Of a stretch of DNA of 9,588 bases, positions 1 to 6,378 are shown in pieces. Within the stretch, counting starts at the first letter, position 1. The number at the start of each line of letters is the position of its first letter. Source of the stretch: an uncultured Colwellia sp. (GTDB lineage: Bacteria > Pseudomonadota > Gammaproteobacteria > Enterobacterales > Alteromonadaceae). The translations under genes and the position numbers were made by a program. The stretch spans positions 1 through 9,588 of the forward strand of contig CAJWBY010000162.1 in assembly GCA_913020705.1 (NCBI GenBank), read 5' to 3'. Under the pieces are notes generated by a model, which made no database searches, was not told the origin of the DNA, and worked only from the letters and a program-made list of their open reading frames with translations.

Positions 1-1268
1 TCTGATGCTGTTGATGGGTCAACATTGTCTAACCAAAAATCGTTGTCTTTTCGTTTACTTAAAAAATAATGTAATTTAATAAAGTCGATAACTTTATCCC
101 ATGCTGTCCGACTAATATCGTTAAATGACTTTTCAGCATAGACCATTCCATGGGTAGTTGTAGGAAGCTTTTCCGCTAATAATTTAGCTGTTGCTTCGAT
201 AATAAGTAAGGCTGTTGCTTCTAAAGGCTCGACAAAACCAGCAGAAAGGCCAATAGCTACACAGTTTTTATGCCAAAACTTTTCTCTATATCCGACTTCC
301 ATGGGTATACGTCTGGCTGATATATCAATAGATTCATCACCAACATAACGCCTTAAAATTTCTTCTGCTCTTTCATGAGAGGTGTGATTTGAAGAGTAAA
401 CATAACCAACACCTCTTCTTTTGGATAACCCTATGTCCCATGACCAACCAGCTTCATGAGCTGTTGATAGTGTATAAGGTGGGATTTCTTTCTCTTCATC
501 AGCATAAGGAACTTGCATCGCAATCGCATTATCAACAAGTAACTGGTGAGCCTTACTGACAAAGCCAACTTTTAACGCTTGCCCTATAAGTCGGCTAGAA
601 AAGCCGGAACAATCAACAAAAAAGTCTGCTGAGACTATTTGGCCATCTGTTGCATGTAGTTTTTCGATGCTGCCATCTGGGAATAAAACTACATCTGCTA
701 CCGTGAGCATTCGATGATGAATACCGAGGTTTTGACAGCCATGCTTAGCTAAAAACTTTGAGAACTTACCTGCATCTAAATGGTATGCATATTCTAATGT
801 GCCGGAAAATTCTTTATCCGTCATACGCTTAGGACTTAAATGTAAATCACAAATTGTTTCTTGAAAATTAACATGGCTGGCATAGTTGTCATTCCCTTTA
901 TTTAATAACCAATAAGGCGTGAGATCAAAACCGGGCGTATGAGGATAATTGAATAGATGGTGGTAACTATGATGATGTCCTGCTTGTGGTGCATGTAACC
1001 AATCTACAAACTTAATGGATTGCTTAAACGTAACATCACATTCTTGAATAAATTCTGTTTCATTTACCCCAATCATTCTTAATGTCTGACGCATAGTGGG
1101 GACTGTACCCTCACCAACACCTACAGGAGGTATATCTGGAGATTCGATAAGAGTGATGGTTGTTGTAACATCATTCACATTATTTAATTGTTTCGCAAGT
1201 ATACACGCCGTTAACCAACCCGCGGTGCCGCCACCTACTATCGCAATATTTTTTATCAGTGAATTCAT
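1..1268 (-). CDS. Flavin-dependent tryptophan-halogenase-like protein (C-terminus beyond window)
   Basis: Partial gene: 422 codons are visible from the ATG at 1268, with no stop before the left edge; the family is usually about 500-540 residues. Seen: the FAD-binding GGGTAGW at residues 12-18 in a Rossmann start; TFK with Lys82, aligning with catalytic Lys79 of PrnA; HLF at 104-106, aligning with the substrate-site His-Pro-Phe of PrnA; WSWDIG at 275-280, the halogenase WxWxIP motif with Gly for Pro; and GFVEPLEAT, whose Glu347 matches catalytic Glu346 of PrnA. The enzyme should use reduced FAD, oxygen and halide to make hypohalous acid and halogenate an electron-rich substrate, probably in the cytoplasm (no signal peptide). 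The tryptophan-binding C-terminal part is missing, so tryptophan is not established as substrate. A weak GAGAG precedes the start. Relatives are common beside carbohydrate-type TonB receptors in marine and Caulobacter-like bacteria, where their role is largely undefined. Family assignment is confident; substrate is not. Confidence 0.93.
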   Translation of the reverse strand, partial: MNSLIKNIAIVGGGTAGWLTACILAKQLNNVNDVTTTITLIESPDIPPVGVGEGTVPTMRQTLRMIGVNETEFIQECDVTFKQSIKFVDWLHAPQAGHHHSYHHLFNYPHTPGFDLTPYWLLNKGNDNYASHVNFQETICDLHLSPKRMTDKEFSGTLEYAYHLDAGKFSKFLAKHGCQNLGIHHRMLTVADVVLFPDGSIEKLHATDGQIVSADFFVDCSGFSSRLIGQALKVGFVSKAHQLLVDNAIAMQVPYADEEKEIPPYTLSTAHEAGWSWDIGLSKRRGVGYVYSSNHTSHERAEEILRRYVGDESIDISARRIPMEVGYREKFWHKNCVAIGLSAGFVEPLEATALLIIEATAKLLAEKLPTTTHGMVYAEKSFNDISRTAWDKVIDFIKLHYFLSKRKDNDFWLDNVDPSTAS

Positions 1269-1296
1269 GTAACTCTCAGAATCAAATTAAAAAGTT

Positions 1297-1325
1297 AATA
1301 TGGAATATTTATGAGATGTTGACAA
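1297..1325 (-). promoter_or_regulatory. Putative sigma-70 promoter of the halogenase gene
   Basis: On the minus strand, TTGTCA (1320-1325, five of six matches to the -35 consensus) is followed after 17 bases by CATATT (1297-1302, four of six to the -10). It lies between the receptor's terminator and the halogenase ATG, with room for a leader of roughly 20 nt. No copy of the LacI-type palindrome is present here. Inferred from consensus matching only. Confidence 0.4.
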
Positions 1326-1326
1326 G

Positions 1327-1353
1327 AAAAAAAAAGCCGAGCCTAAGCTCGAC
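1327..1353 (-). terminator. Rho-independent terminator after the TonB-dependent receptor gene
   Basis: Read on the minus strand, GTCGAGC-TTAG-GCTCGGC forms a 7-bp stem (one G-U pair) with a 4-base loop at 1336-1353, followed at once by nine T residues (1327-1335). It begins about 30 bases after the receptor stop codon. This canonical shape indicates that most receptor transcripts end before the halogenase gene. Confidence 0.85.
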
Positions 1354-1384
1354 TTTCCTTGTCATGTATATGTTAACTCAATAA

Positions 1385-4048
1385 TTAGAAGTTAATACGT
1401 ACACCAGCAACAAAGCGACGACCGTTTGAATAAAGTGATACTAAACGTGCTTTATCAACATTATATTCAAAAATCTCTTCATCACTAAGGTTCACAGCTT
1501 CTAGCGTAAATGTAACTGTTTCACTGAAGTTCCAGTTTGCACTTGCATCCCACTGACCAAAGTCATCGTTATACACTTCAATACCTGAGAAGTTAATGCC
1601 TTTGTACCATTCGCTACGATAGTTATACATGATGCGAGCACCAAAAGTATCATTCTCAAAGTATGCAGTAAGGTTCAATGAATTCTCAGAGGTACCTTCA
1701 ATTAAACCAGAACCAAGATTAGCTTCGTCACGTTCTTGGTCTGCGTCAGCATCTGTATAAGTATAGTTAACACTTGCTCCATAGCCACCAAAGTCATGTT
1801 GAAGACTTAATTCAAAACCACTTAACATTCCACCTTCACCATTACCTGGTTGGGTAAAATCAACGTCTACAAATTGATTTTCTCTTTCGTAGAATCTAGG
1901 TTGTGTATCGATAGTGCTGGTACGTAATGTATCAAGATCTTTCATAAAGTAGGCTGCAGAAAATAATGAGGCATCTGCGTAGTAATATTCATAAGAGATA
2001 TCCAACTGGTTTGCAATAGTTGGTCTTAATTGAGGGTTACCACGAGTACCGGTATTTTGAGCTGTCGTTGATAATGCCCCCATAGATTCATTACCTGAAA
2101 TATCCTGCCAGTTTTGACGAGACATAACACGTGCAGCACCAAAGCGTAAGATTTGATCATCAGCTAGGTCAATAGCAATGTTAAAGCTAGGTAATACTTC
2201 CGAATAATCATTCTCTTGACTAACCCACTCTAAAGAGCTTGGGTTCAACCACGCACCATTAATGGTTTTTAGACCTGATGAATCATTTGAATATTCATAG
2301 CCTGAAGATGTTTGATCAGTAGACACATAACGAACACCTACATTACCGCGGAAACCATCGCCAGAAAAGTCACCTTGAACATATAATGAAAGAATATCTT
2401 CTTCTACATTCCAGATTTCACCTAAGCCATCATGAACAGCATATCTAGCATTGTCACCAAAAGCTAATTCTTCCATTACAGAACGATTTTGTACGATTTG
2501 ATTAGCAATGTTACCACCAGCTGCGGTGTCAACATTTACACTACCTAATGCATCTAAACCACAATCAGCCATTGTTGGACAATCAGCGAAAATAGTCCAC
2601 ATTGTGCCATTCCAATCTGCATTTGGATCAACAGCTTGTGATGCATGCCAACTAAATACGTGACGACCTTGTGAACGTTCCGCACTTCTTGATTTAACAC
2701 CAACTTTAATTTCTGTGAATGCGCCAAGATCAACTGGAAGTTCGAGGTCTAGCTGTGCCCATGTTTCTTTATCTTCAGCAGGTTTAGCACCACCCCAAAT
2801 CCAACCGGCAGCGAATTCTGAACCATCAGAAGGGTCAACACCAAAGTTTACTGTTGGCTTACCTGTTAGGTCATAATCGTAACCCGCATCTACTGCACTG
2901 TATTCCCAAGATGTTTCACGTAAAGTTCCGCCTTCACCTTTTGTAGTACCTACTTCAAAATTAAGTGTGAAATTATCTGCTTCATAGTCAACATCTAAAT
3001 GGTATTGCTCTGTTTCAGTTTTTGAAATACGGTTAATCATGTTGTAAGACGCTTGGCCTACAGGATCTGATGTCGCTAAAATAGCACCATCTTTTACTTT
3101 AGTAGCATTAGCAATCGCTGTCGCTCTATTTCTTGCAGGGAAGTTAAGCAAGTTAGCGTTTTGGTTATTTACATCCATCTCTGATTGAAGAGCATTGAAC
3201 GTAACTAACAATTCATCACTTGGAGCATACTGTAATGTAGCAAAAACAGTTGAACGTTCACGATCTTGAAGGAAGCGTGGAGCACCTAAGTTACCAGGAA
3301 CGATATAATCATCATCTGGTGATGTTTGCCAGCCTAAAACTTCAAAACCTTGACGTTCAACTGAACGATTTTGTTGTACTGCTGAAACCATAAAGCCGAA
3401 GTTTTCGTCTTCATTTTTCCAAGAATACATAGCAGCTGCTAATGGGTCGGTTTCTTCAGATTGGTCCGAATATTGTGCTTCTAATGAAATGCTAACACTG
3501 TTTGCATCCATATCTAGTGGACGTCGTGTATTTAAAACAACAGTACCACCTATTGAGCCTTCATCCATTGACGCTGTGGCTGATTTGTGAACTTCTAATC
3601 CACTCACAATGACAGATGGCAACATCGTGTAGTTAAAGCTTCGGTTAGCTTCATCAAGAATGAACCAATCGGCAGAACCTACTGTTTGACCGTTCAATAA
3701 TGTACGGTTATATTTTGGACCAGCACCACGGATTGAGATTTTTTCACCTTCACCAAACTCACGACTAACGGCAACACCCGTAATACGTGATAATGATTCA
3801 GCAACGTTTTTGTCTGGAAATTTGCCGATATCTTCTGCTGTTATAACATCTACAACGCTATCTGCGAATCGCTTGGCATTGATATTTTCTTTCAAAGAAC
3901 CGCGAATACCAGTAACTTGAATACGTTCTACTTCTTTATCGCTAGCTTTATTTTCTTCAGCAGCCATTGCGAATGGTGTAGCACCACCAGCTAGCACTAA
4001 AGCGATTGAACTCGCTAACATACCTTTTTTAAATGTTTTAGTTGACAT
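1385..4048 (-). CDS. TonB-dependent receptor, carbohydrate-uptake (Xanthomonas/Caulobacter) type
   Basis: Outer-membrane active transporter, 887 residues from the chosen ATG at 4048. That ATG has AAGGGA six bases upstream. A GTG 18 bases further out (4066) is in frame but lacks such a site. Residues 1 to about 30 are a signal peptide: basic start, hydrophobic core, and AMA-A cleavage region. A TonB-box-like EVERIQVTG (39-47) follows, then GIRGSL and a plug domain (about 60-175) with DKNVAESLSRITGVAVSR, IRGAGPKYNRTLLNGQ and GSIGGTVVLNTRRP. The rest is a 22-strand-type barrel ending in RINF with a terminal Phe, as expected for outer-membrane insertion. These plug motifs are those of the large TonB-dependent subfamily linked to oligosaccharide uptake (TIGR01782-like). 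Cys490 and Cys496 sit in a probable extracellular loop and could form a disulfide. Two LacI-type operators lie upstream and a terminator downstream, so it appears to be transcribed alone. The ligand cannot be read from sequence; a glycan or oligosaccharide is inferred from the subfamily, the LacI regulator and pgi. Confidence 0.95.
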   Translation of the reverse strand: MSTKTFKKGMLASSIALVLAGGATPFAMAAEENKASDKEVERIQVTGIRGSLKENINAKRFADSVVDVITAEDIGKFPDKNVAESLSRITGVAVSREFGEGEKISIRGAGPKYNRTLLNGQTVGSADWFILDEANRSFNYTMLPSVIVSGLEVHKSATASMDEGSIGGTVVLNTRRPLDMDANSVSISLEAQYSDQSEETDPLAAAMYSWKNEDENFGFMVSAVQQNRSVERQGFEVLGWQTSPDDDYIVPGNLGAPRFLQDRERSTVFATLQYAPSDELLVTFNALQSEMDVNNQNANLLNFPARNRATAIANATKVKDGAILATSDPVGQASYNMINRISKTETEQYHLDVDYEADNFTLNFEVGTTKGEGGTLRETSWEYSAVDAGYDYDLTGKPTVNFGVDPSDGSEFAAGWIWGGAKPAEDKETWAQLDLELPVDLGAFTEIKVGVKSRSAERSQGRHVFSWHASQAVDPNADWNGTMWTIFADCPTMADCGLDALGSVNVDTAAGGNIANQIVQNRSVMEELAFGDNARYAVHDGLGEIWNVEEDILSLYVQGDFSGDGFRGNVGVRYVSTDQTSSGYEYSNDSSGLKTINGAWLNPSSLEWVSQENDYSEVLPSFNIAIDLADDQILRFGAARVMSRQNWQDISGNESMGALSTTAQNTGTRGNPQLRPTIANQLDISYEYYYADASLFSAAYFMKDLDTLRTSTIDTQPRFYERENQFVDVDFTQPGNGEGGMLSGFELSLQHDFGGYGASVNYTYTDADADQERDEANLGSGLIEGTSENSLNLTAYFENDTFGARIMYNYRSEWYKGINFSGIEVYNDDFGQWDASANWNFSETVTFTLEAVNLSDEEIFEYNVDKARLVSLYSNGRRFVAGVRINF

Positions 4049-4108
4049 CGACTTTCCCTTACACACGTTTTTATAAATATAATTAGTTATTTTTTAATAA
4101 CCTCATTT

Positions 4109-4124
4109 AAGACAGCGCTGTCTT
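4109..4124. promoter_or_regulatory. LacI-type operator A upstream of the TonB-dependent receptor
   Basis: AAGACAGCGCTGTCTT is a perfect 16-bp palindrome with a central CG, the usual design of LacI-family operators. Its centre is about 68 bp upstream of the receptor ATG. It shares the core GACAGCGCTGTC with the site between pgi and the LacI-family gene. I found no convincing -35/-10 pair for the receptor; a weak option (AAGACA, 19 bases, TATTAA) would put this operator over the -35. A small AT-rich inverted repeat (4086-4101) lies between the operator and the start codon. Confidence 0.75.
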
Positions 4125-4132
4125 TTTTCTTT

Positions 4133-4148
4133 ATGACAGCGTTGTCAT
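4133..4148. promoter_or_regulatory. LacI-type operator B upstream of the TonB-dependent receptor
   Basis: ATGACAGCGTTGTCAT is a 16-bp palindrome with one mismatched pair beside the central CG. Its centre lies 24 bp from that of operator A, just over two helical turns, so two LacI-family dimers could bind near one face of the DNA. Paired sites imply tighter or cooperative control of the receptor than of pgi, which has one site. Confidence 0.7.
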
Positions 4149-4459
4149 GAACTAAGCAAAACATTACACAATAAATGACCATCTGGCTACAGTTGATTAC
4201 AATTTAATAAGGATCTTTATTACAACAAACTGTAAACAAAAGAGTTTTATTTTTATTTTTTCCTTGAATAAAAGACGTTTTTTGCATATTAAACTGAAAA
4301 CCATTCAACTTTTTTGCAGCTTTATACATAAAAATTAGTTTTTGATGAATAAATGAATATTTTTATGAATGGTTAAGATGTATACAATATTAGTAGACGA
4401 CAAAAATGATGAGGATCTTTTAAGATATTTTATGATCATTGAAGATTTTACACGGGGCT
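4149..4459. other. AT-rich intergenic region upstream of the receptor operators
   Basis: About 310 bases with no convincing gene. It holds an 18-bp imperfect dyad (4205-4222, one mismatched pair) flanked by two direct ATTACAA copies (4196-4202 and 4219-4225), and three ATGAAT direct repeats (4345-4350, 4353-4358, 4365-4370). Its right part is covered by a doubtful 30-codon reading frame listed separately. It is longer than needed for the receptor promoter and its operators, so another activator site or a small RNA is possible but not shown. Confidence 0.4.
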
Positions 4460-4461
4460 AA
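4369..4461 (+). CDS. Possible small ORF, about 30 residues, doubtful
   Basis: A reading frame opens with MVKMYTILVDDKNDEDLLRY, continues for ten more residues and stops at 4459-4461, just before the hairpin that terminates pgi from the other side. A second ATG at 4378 would give 27 residues. The ILVDD-x(4)-DLL pattern recalls the first strand and acidic pocket of response-regulator receiver domains, but it is far too short for one. There is no clear ribosome binding site. It could be chance, a decayed gene end or a real small protein; chance is the default. Confidence 0.15.
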   Translation: MVKMYTILVDDKNDEDLLRYFMIIEDFTRG

Positions 4462-4493
4462 AAATAAAAGCGCTAACATTGCATTAGCGCTTT
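4460..4493 (-). terminator. Rho-independent terminator after pgi
   Basis: A 10-bp perfect stem (AAAGCGCTAA paired with TTAGCGCTTT) around a 7-base loop occupies 4467-4493. On the minus strand the 3' arm runs into TTTTATTTTT, giving a strong U tract. It starts about 25 bases beyond the pgi stop. On the plus strand the hairpin is followed only by TTTATAAAT, so termination in that direction would be weaker. It separates pgi from the downstream receptor gene. Confidence 0.85.
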
Positions 4494-4518
4494 ATAAATA
4501 TCAATTCAAAAAAACGAA

Positions 4519-6159
4519 CTATTTAGACGCGTTATAGTAATTCATTAAGTTTAATGTAGAACAATCGTGATCTGCTGATATTTCGCCACTTTCGAGTTCT
4601 TTATGGATATTTTCAGCTAAGCCCTTCCCTAGTTCAACCCCCCACTGATCAAACGAACAAATCTGCAAAATTATTCCTTGAACAAATATTTTGTGTTCAT
4701 ATAGTGCGATTAAATTTCCTAACGTTTTGGGATCTATTCGCTTTAATAGAATGGTATTGGTTGGGCGATTTCCTTTATGTACTTTATGAGGAGCAACTTG
4801 ATCAATATAATCAGCTGTCCGTCCTTTCGCTTTTAAATCAGCACGCACTTGCTCCTCATTAACGCCCGTCATTAACGCTTGTGTCTGTGCAAAAAAGTTA
4901 GACATCAATGTTTCATGATGGCCTTTTACAGGCGTTACACTGGCAACAGAGCCGATAAAATCAGCAGGAACAACGTTATTACTTTGATGAAGATATTGAT
5001 AAAAGGCATGCTGCCCATTAATACCTAACTCACCCCATATCGATGGAACTGTTGCATAGTCAACTTCATCACCGTTCCATGATACAGACTTACCATTACT
5101 TTCCATTTCAGCTTGCTGTAAATATGCAGAGAGCATATGTAAAGTTTGATCATAAGGAAGTATGGCTTGTGACCTTGCACCAAGGAAAGTGGTATTCCAT
5201 ACACTAAGCAATGCCATTATGGCCGGCATGTTTTTTTCTAAAGGAGCATTTTGAAAGTGCTCATCCATTTCGTTAGCGCCATCAAGCAACTCTATAAATT
5301 TGTCAAAACCTAAATCTAGCGCTATGGCTAGACCAATAGCGGACCATAACGAAAAGCGACCACCTACCCAATCCCACATACCAAAGACATTTTCTTCTTT
5401 AATACCAAAACTCATCGCATTTTCTTTATTGGCCGTTACGGCAACAAAATGCTTACCTACTGCATTTTCATCAAACGACGACGCAGTTAGCCAATTGATG
5501 GCTGTTCTAGCATTAGTCATGGTTTCTGTAGTGGTAAAGGTTTTACTTGAAACAATAAATAACACTTTCCCAGGTTCTAGTGGGCGAAGTGTCTCTACAA
5601 TTTGCGCGCCATCTACATTAGAAACATAATGCACATTAACACTATGGTCACTGTAATGTTTTAGTGCTTCGGTCACCATTTGTGGACCAAGATTCGAACC
5701 ACCCACACCAATATTAACGATATCAGTAATACGTTTACCTGAGTAACCTAACCACTTACCTTCACGTACTCGATTAACAAATTCTTCCATCTTTTCTAGC
5801 TGTGCTTTCACACCGACGGTGATATTCTCACCATCAACAATTAAAGGCTCGGTACTTTTGCGACGTAAAGCAGTATGAAGAACAGCTCGGTCTTCCGTTT
5901 TATTAATTTTTGCACCAATAAACATTTTCTCGCGCCATTCGAGCACTTTGCTTTCCCTTGCAAGGTCAAAAAGCGTATCCATCGTTTCGGTATCAATAAG
6001 GTTTTTAGAGTAATCTAACAATAACTTAGGGAGTTCTATAGAAAACTTGTCAAAGCGGTCACTGTCTTGTGCAAACAGATCATTCATGTGTTGAGATTTT
6101 TTCTGTTGGGCGAGTTGTGTCAGCTTTTTCCAACTATTTAGTGCTTGTCGACTTGACAT
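4519..6159 (-). CDS. pgi: Glucose-6-phosphate isomerase
   Basis: Cytoplasmic enzyme that interconverts glucose 6-phosphate and fructose 6-phosphate in glycolysis and gluconeogenesis. The 546 residues match the usual bacterial length (E. coli Pgi has 549). Both family signatures are present: DWVGGRFSL at 263-271 and the C-terminal GIILQICSFDQWGVELGK at 495-512. The catalytic residues are intact: Glu353 in MESNGK, His384 in GQHAFYQ and Lys512 in VELGK, each offset by two from E. coli Glu355, His386 and Lys514. The phosphate-binding segment SSKTFTTTET (204-213) is also seen. AGGAA lies five bases before the ATG, which fixes the start. The gene is transcribed alone, ends in a strong terminator, and has a LacI-type operator over its predicted -35. 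Such local control is notable for an enzyme usually treated as housekeeping. A second pgi elsewhere in the genome cannot be excluded. Confidence 0.98.
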   Translation of the reverse strand: MSSRQALNSWKKLTQLAQQKKSQHMNDLFAQDSDRFDKFSIELPKLLLDYSKNLIDTETMDTLFDLARESKVLEWREKMFIGAKINKTEDRAVLHTALRRKSTEPLIVDGENITVGVKAQLEKMEEFVNRVREGKWLGYSGKRITDIVNIGVGGSNLGPQMVTEALKHYSDHSVNVHYVSNVDGAQIVETLRPLEPGKVLFIVSSKTFTTTETMTNARTAINWLTASSFDENAVGKHFVAVTANKENAMSFGIKEENVFGMWDWVGGRFSLWSAIGLAIALDLGFDKFIELLDGANEMDEHFQNAPLEKNMPAIMALLSVWNTTFLGARSQAILPYDQTLHMLSAYLQQAEMESNGKSVSWNGDEVDYATVPSIWGELGINGQHAFYQYLHQSNNVVPADFIGSVASVTPVKGHHETLMSNFFAQTQALMTGVNEEQVRADLKAKGRTADYIDQVAPHKVHKGNRPTNTILLKRIDPKTLGNLIALYEHKIFVQGIILQICSFDQWGVELGKGLAENIHKELESGEISADHDCSTLNLMNYYNASK

Positions 6160-6200
6160 AAGTATTCCTATAGTGCATTAATTTAACTCTTTGATGAGTT

Positions 6201-6229
6201 ACCATATTTGAAAATGACAGCGCTGTCAA
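6201..6229 (-). promoter_or_regulatory. Predicted sigma-70 promoter of pgi
   Basis: On the minus strand a perfect -35 TTGACA (6224-6229) is followed after exactly 17 bases by TATGGT (6201-6206, four of six matches). The -35 is embedded in the LacI-type palindrome, so a bound repressor should block RNA polymerase. The leader before the pgi ATG would be about 35 nt. Confidence 0.6.
6215..6228. promoter_or_regulatory. LacI-type operator C shared by pgi and the divergent regulator gene
   Basis: TGACAGCGCTGTCA is a perfect 14-bp palindrome with a central CG, identical in its 12-bp core to operator A upstream of the TonB-dependent receptor. It is centred about 62 bp before the pgi ATG and 157 bp before the regulator ATG. 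It covers the predicted -35 elements of both divergent promoters, which predicts repression of pgi and autoregulation of the regulator. Confidence 0.8.
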
Positions 6230-6251
6230 TTTCATTCTGTTAATATTTAAT
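6223..6251 (+). promoter_or_regulatory. Putative promoter of the LacI-family regulator gene
   Basis: CTGTCA (6223-6228, weak -35 inside the operator), then 17 bases, then TTTAAT (6246-6251, five of six matches to the -10). Transcription from here would leave a leader of about 120 nt. Weaker than the opposing pgi promoter; other pairings are possible. Confidence 0.35.
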
Positions 6252-6378
6252 CATCTAGATTAGCACAAAGGTGCTGCTATTTATAAATAAGTAGTTGCCG
6301 AGGCGCTAAAGAAGCAATACCCTATGGCATTATTGTCGGGTAATCCAACAAAAATAAAAAGGAAGGCTGTACCAATAG
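6252..6378 (+). other. Leader region of the LacI-family regulator gene
   Basis: About 127 bases between the putative -10 and the regulator ATG. It contains a small hairpin (AGCAC/GTGCT, 6262-6275), the segment GCCGAGGCGCTAAAG, and a longer TACCC...GGGTA pairing with a 15-base loop (6327-6352). I recognise no known riboswitch class. The ribosome binding site AAGGAAGG (6359-6366) lies 12 bases before the ATG, a long spacing that suggests modest translation, as expected for a repressor. Confidence 0.3.

Noticed and set aside
4049..4066. GTG at 4064-4066 as start of the TonB-dependent receptor
   Set aside because: The ATG at 4048 has a good AAGGGA at proper spacing and gives a standard signal peptide. 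The GTG would place that AAGGGA inside the coding region and add MCKGKS before the signal peptide.
5300..5629. Plus-strand reading frame of 109 codons inside pgi
   Set aside because: It lies wholly antisense to pgi, whose full-length product and catalytic motifs are unambiguous; its translation shows no recognisable domain.
6252..6378. Riboswitch in the regulator leader (the GCCGAGGCGCTAAAG block loosely recalls glycine-riboswitch-like cores)
   Set aside because: The other conserved segments and the expected closing stems are absent, and a LacI-type regulator gene is not a typical target.
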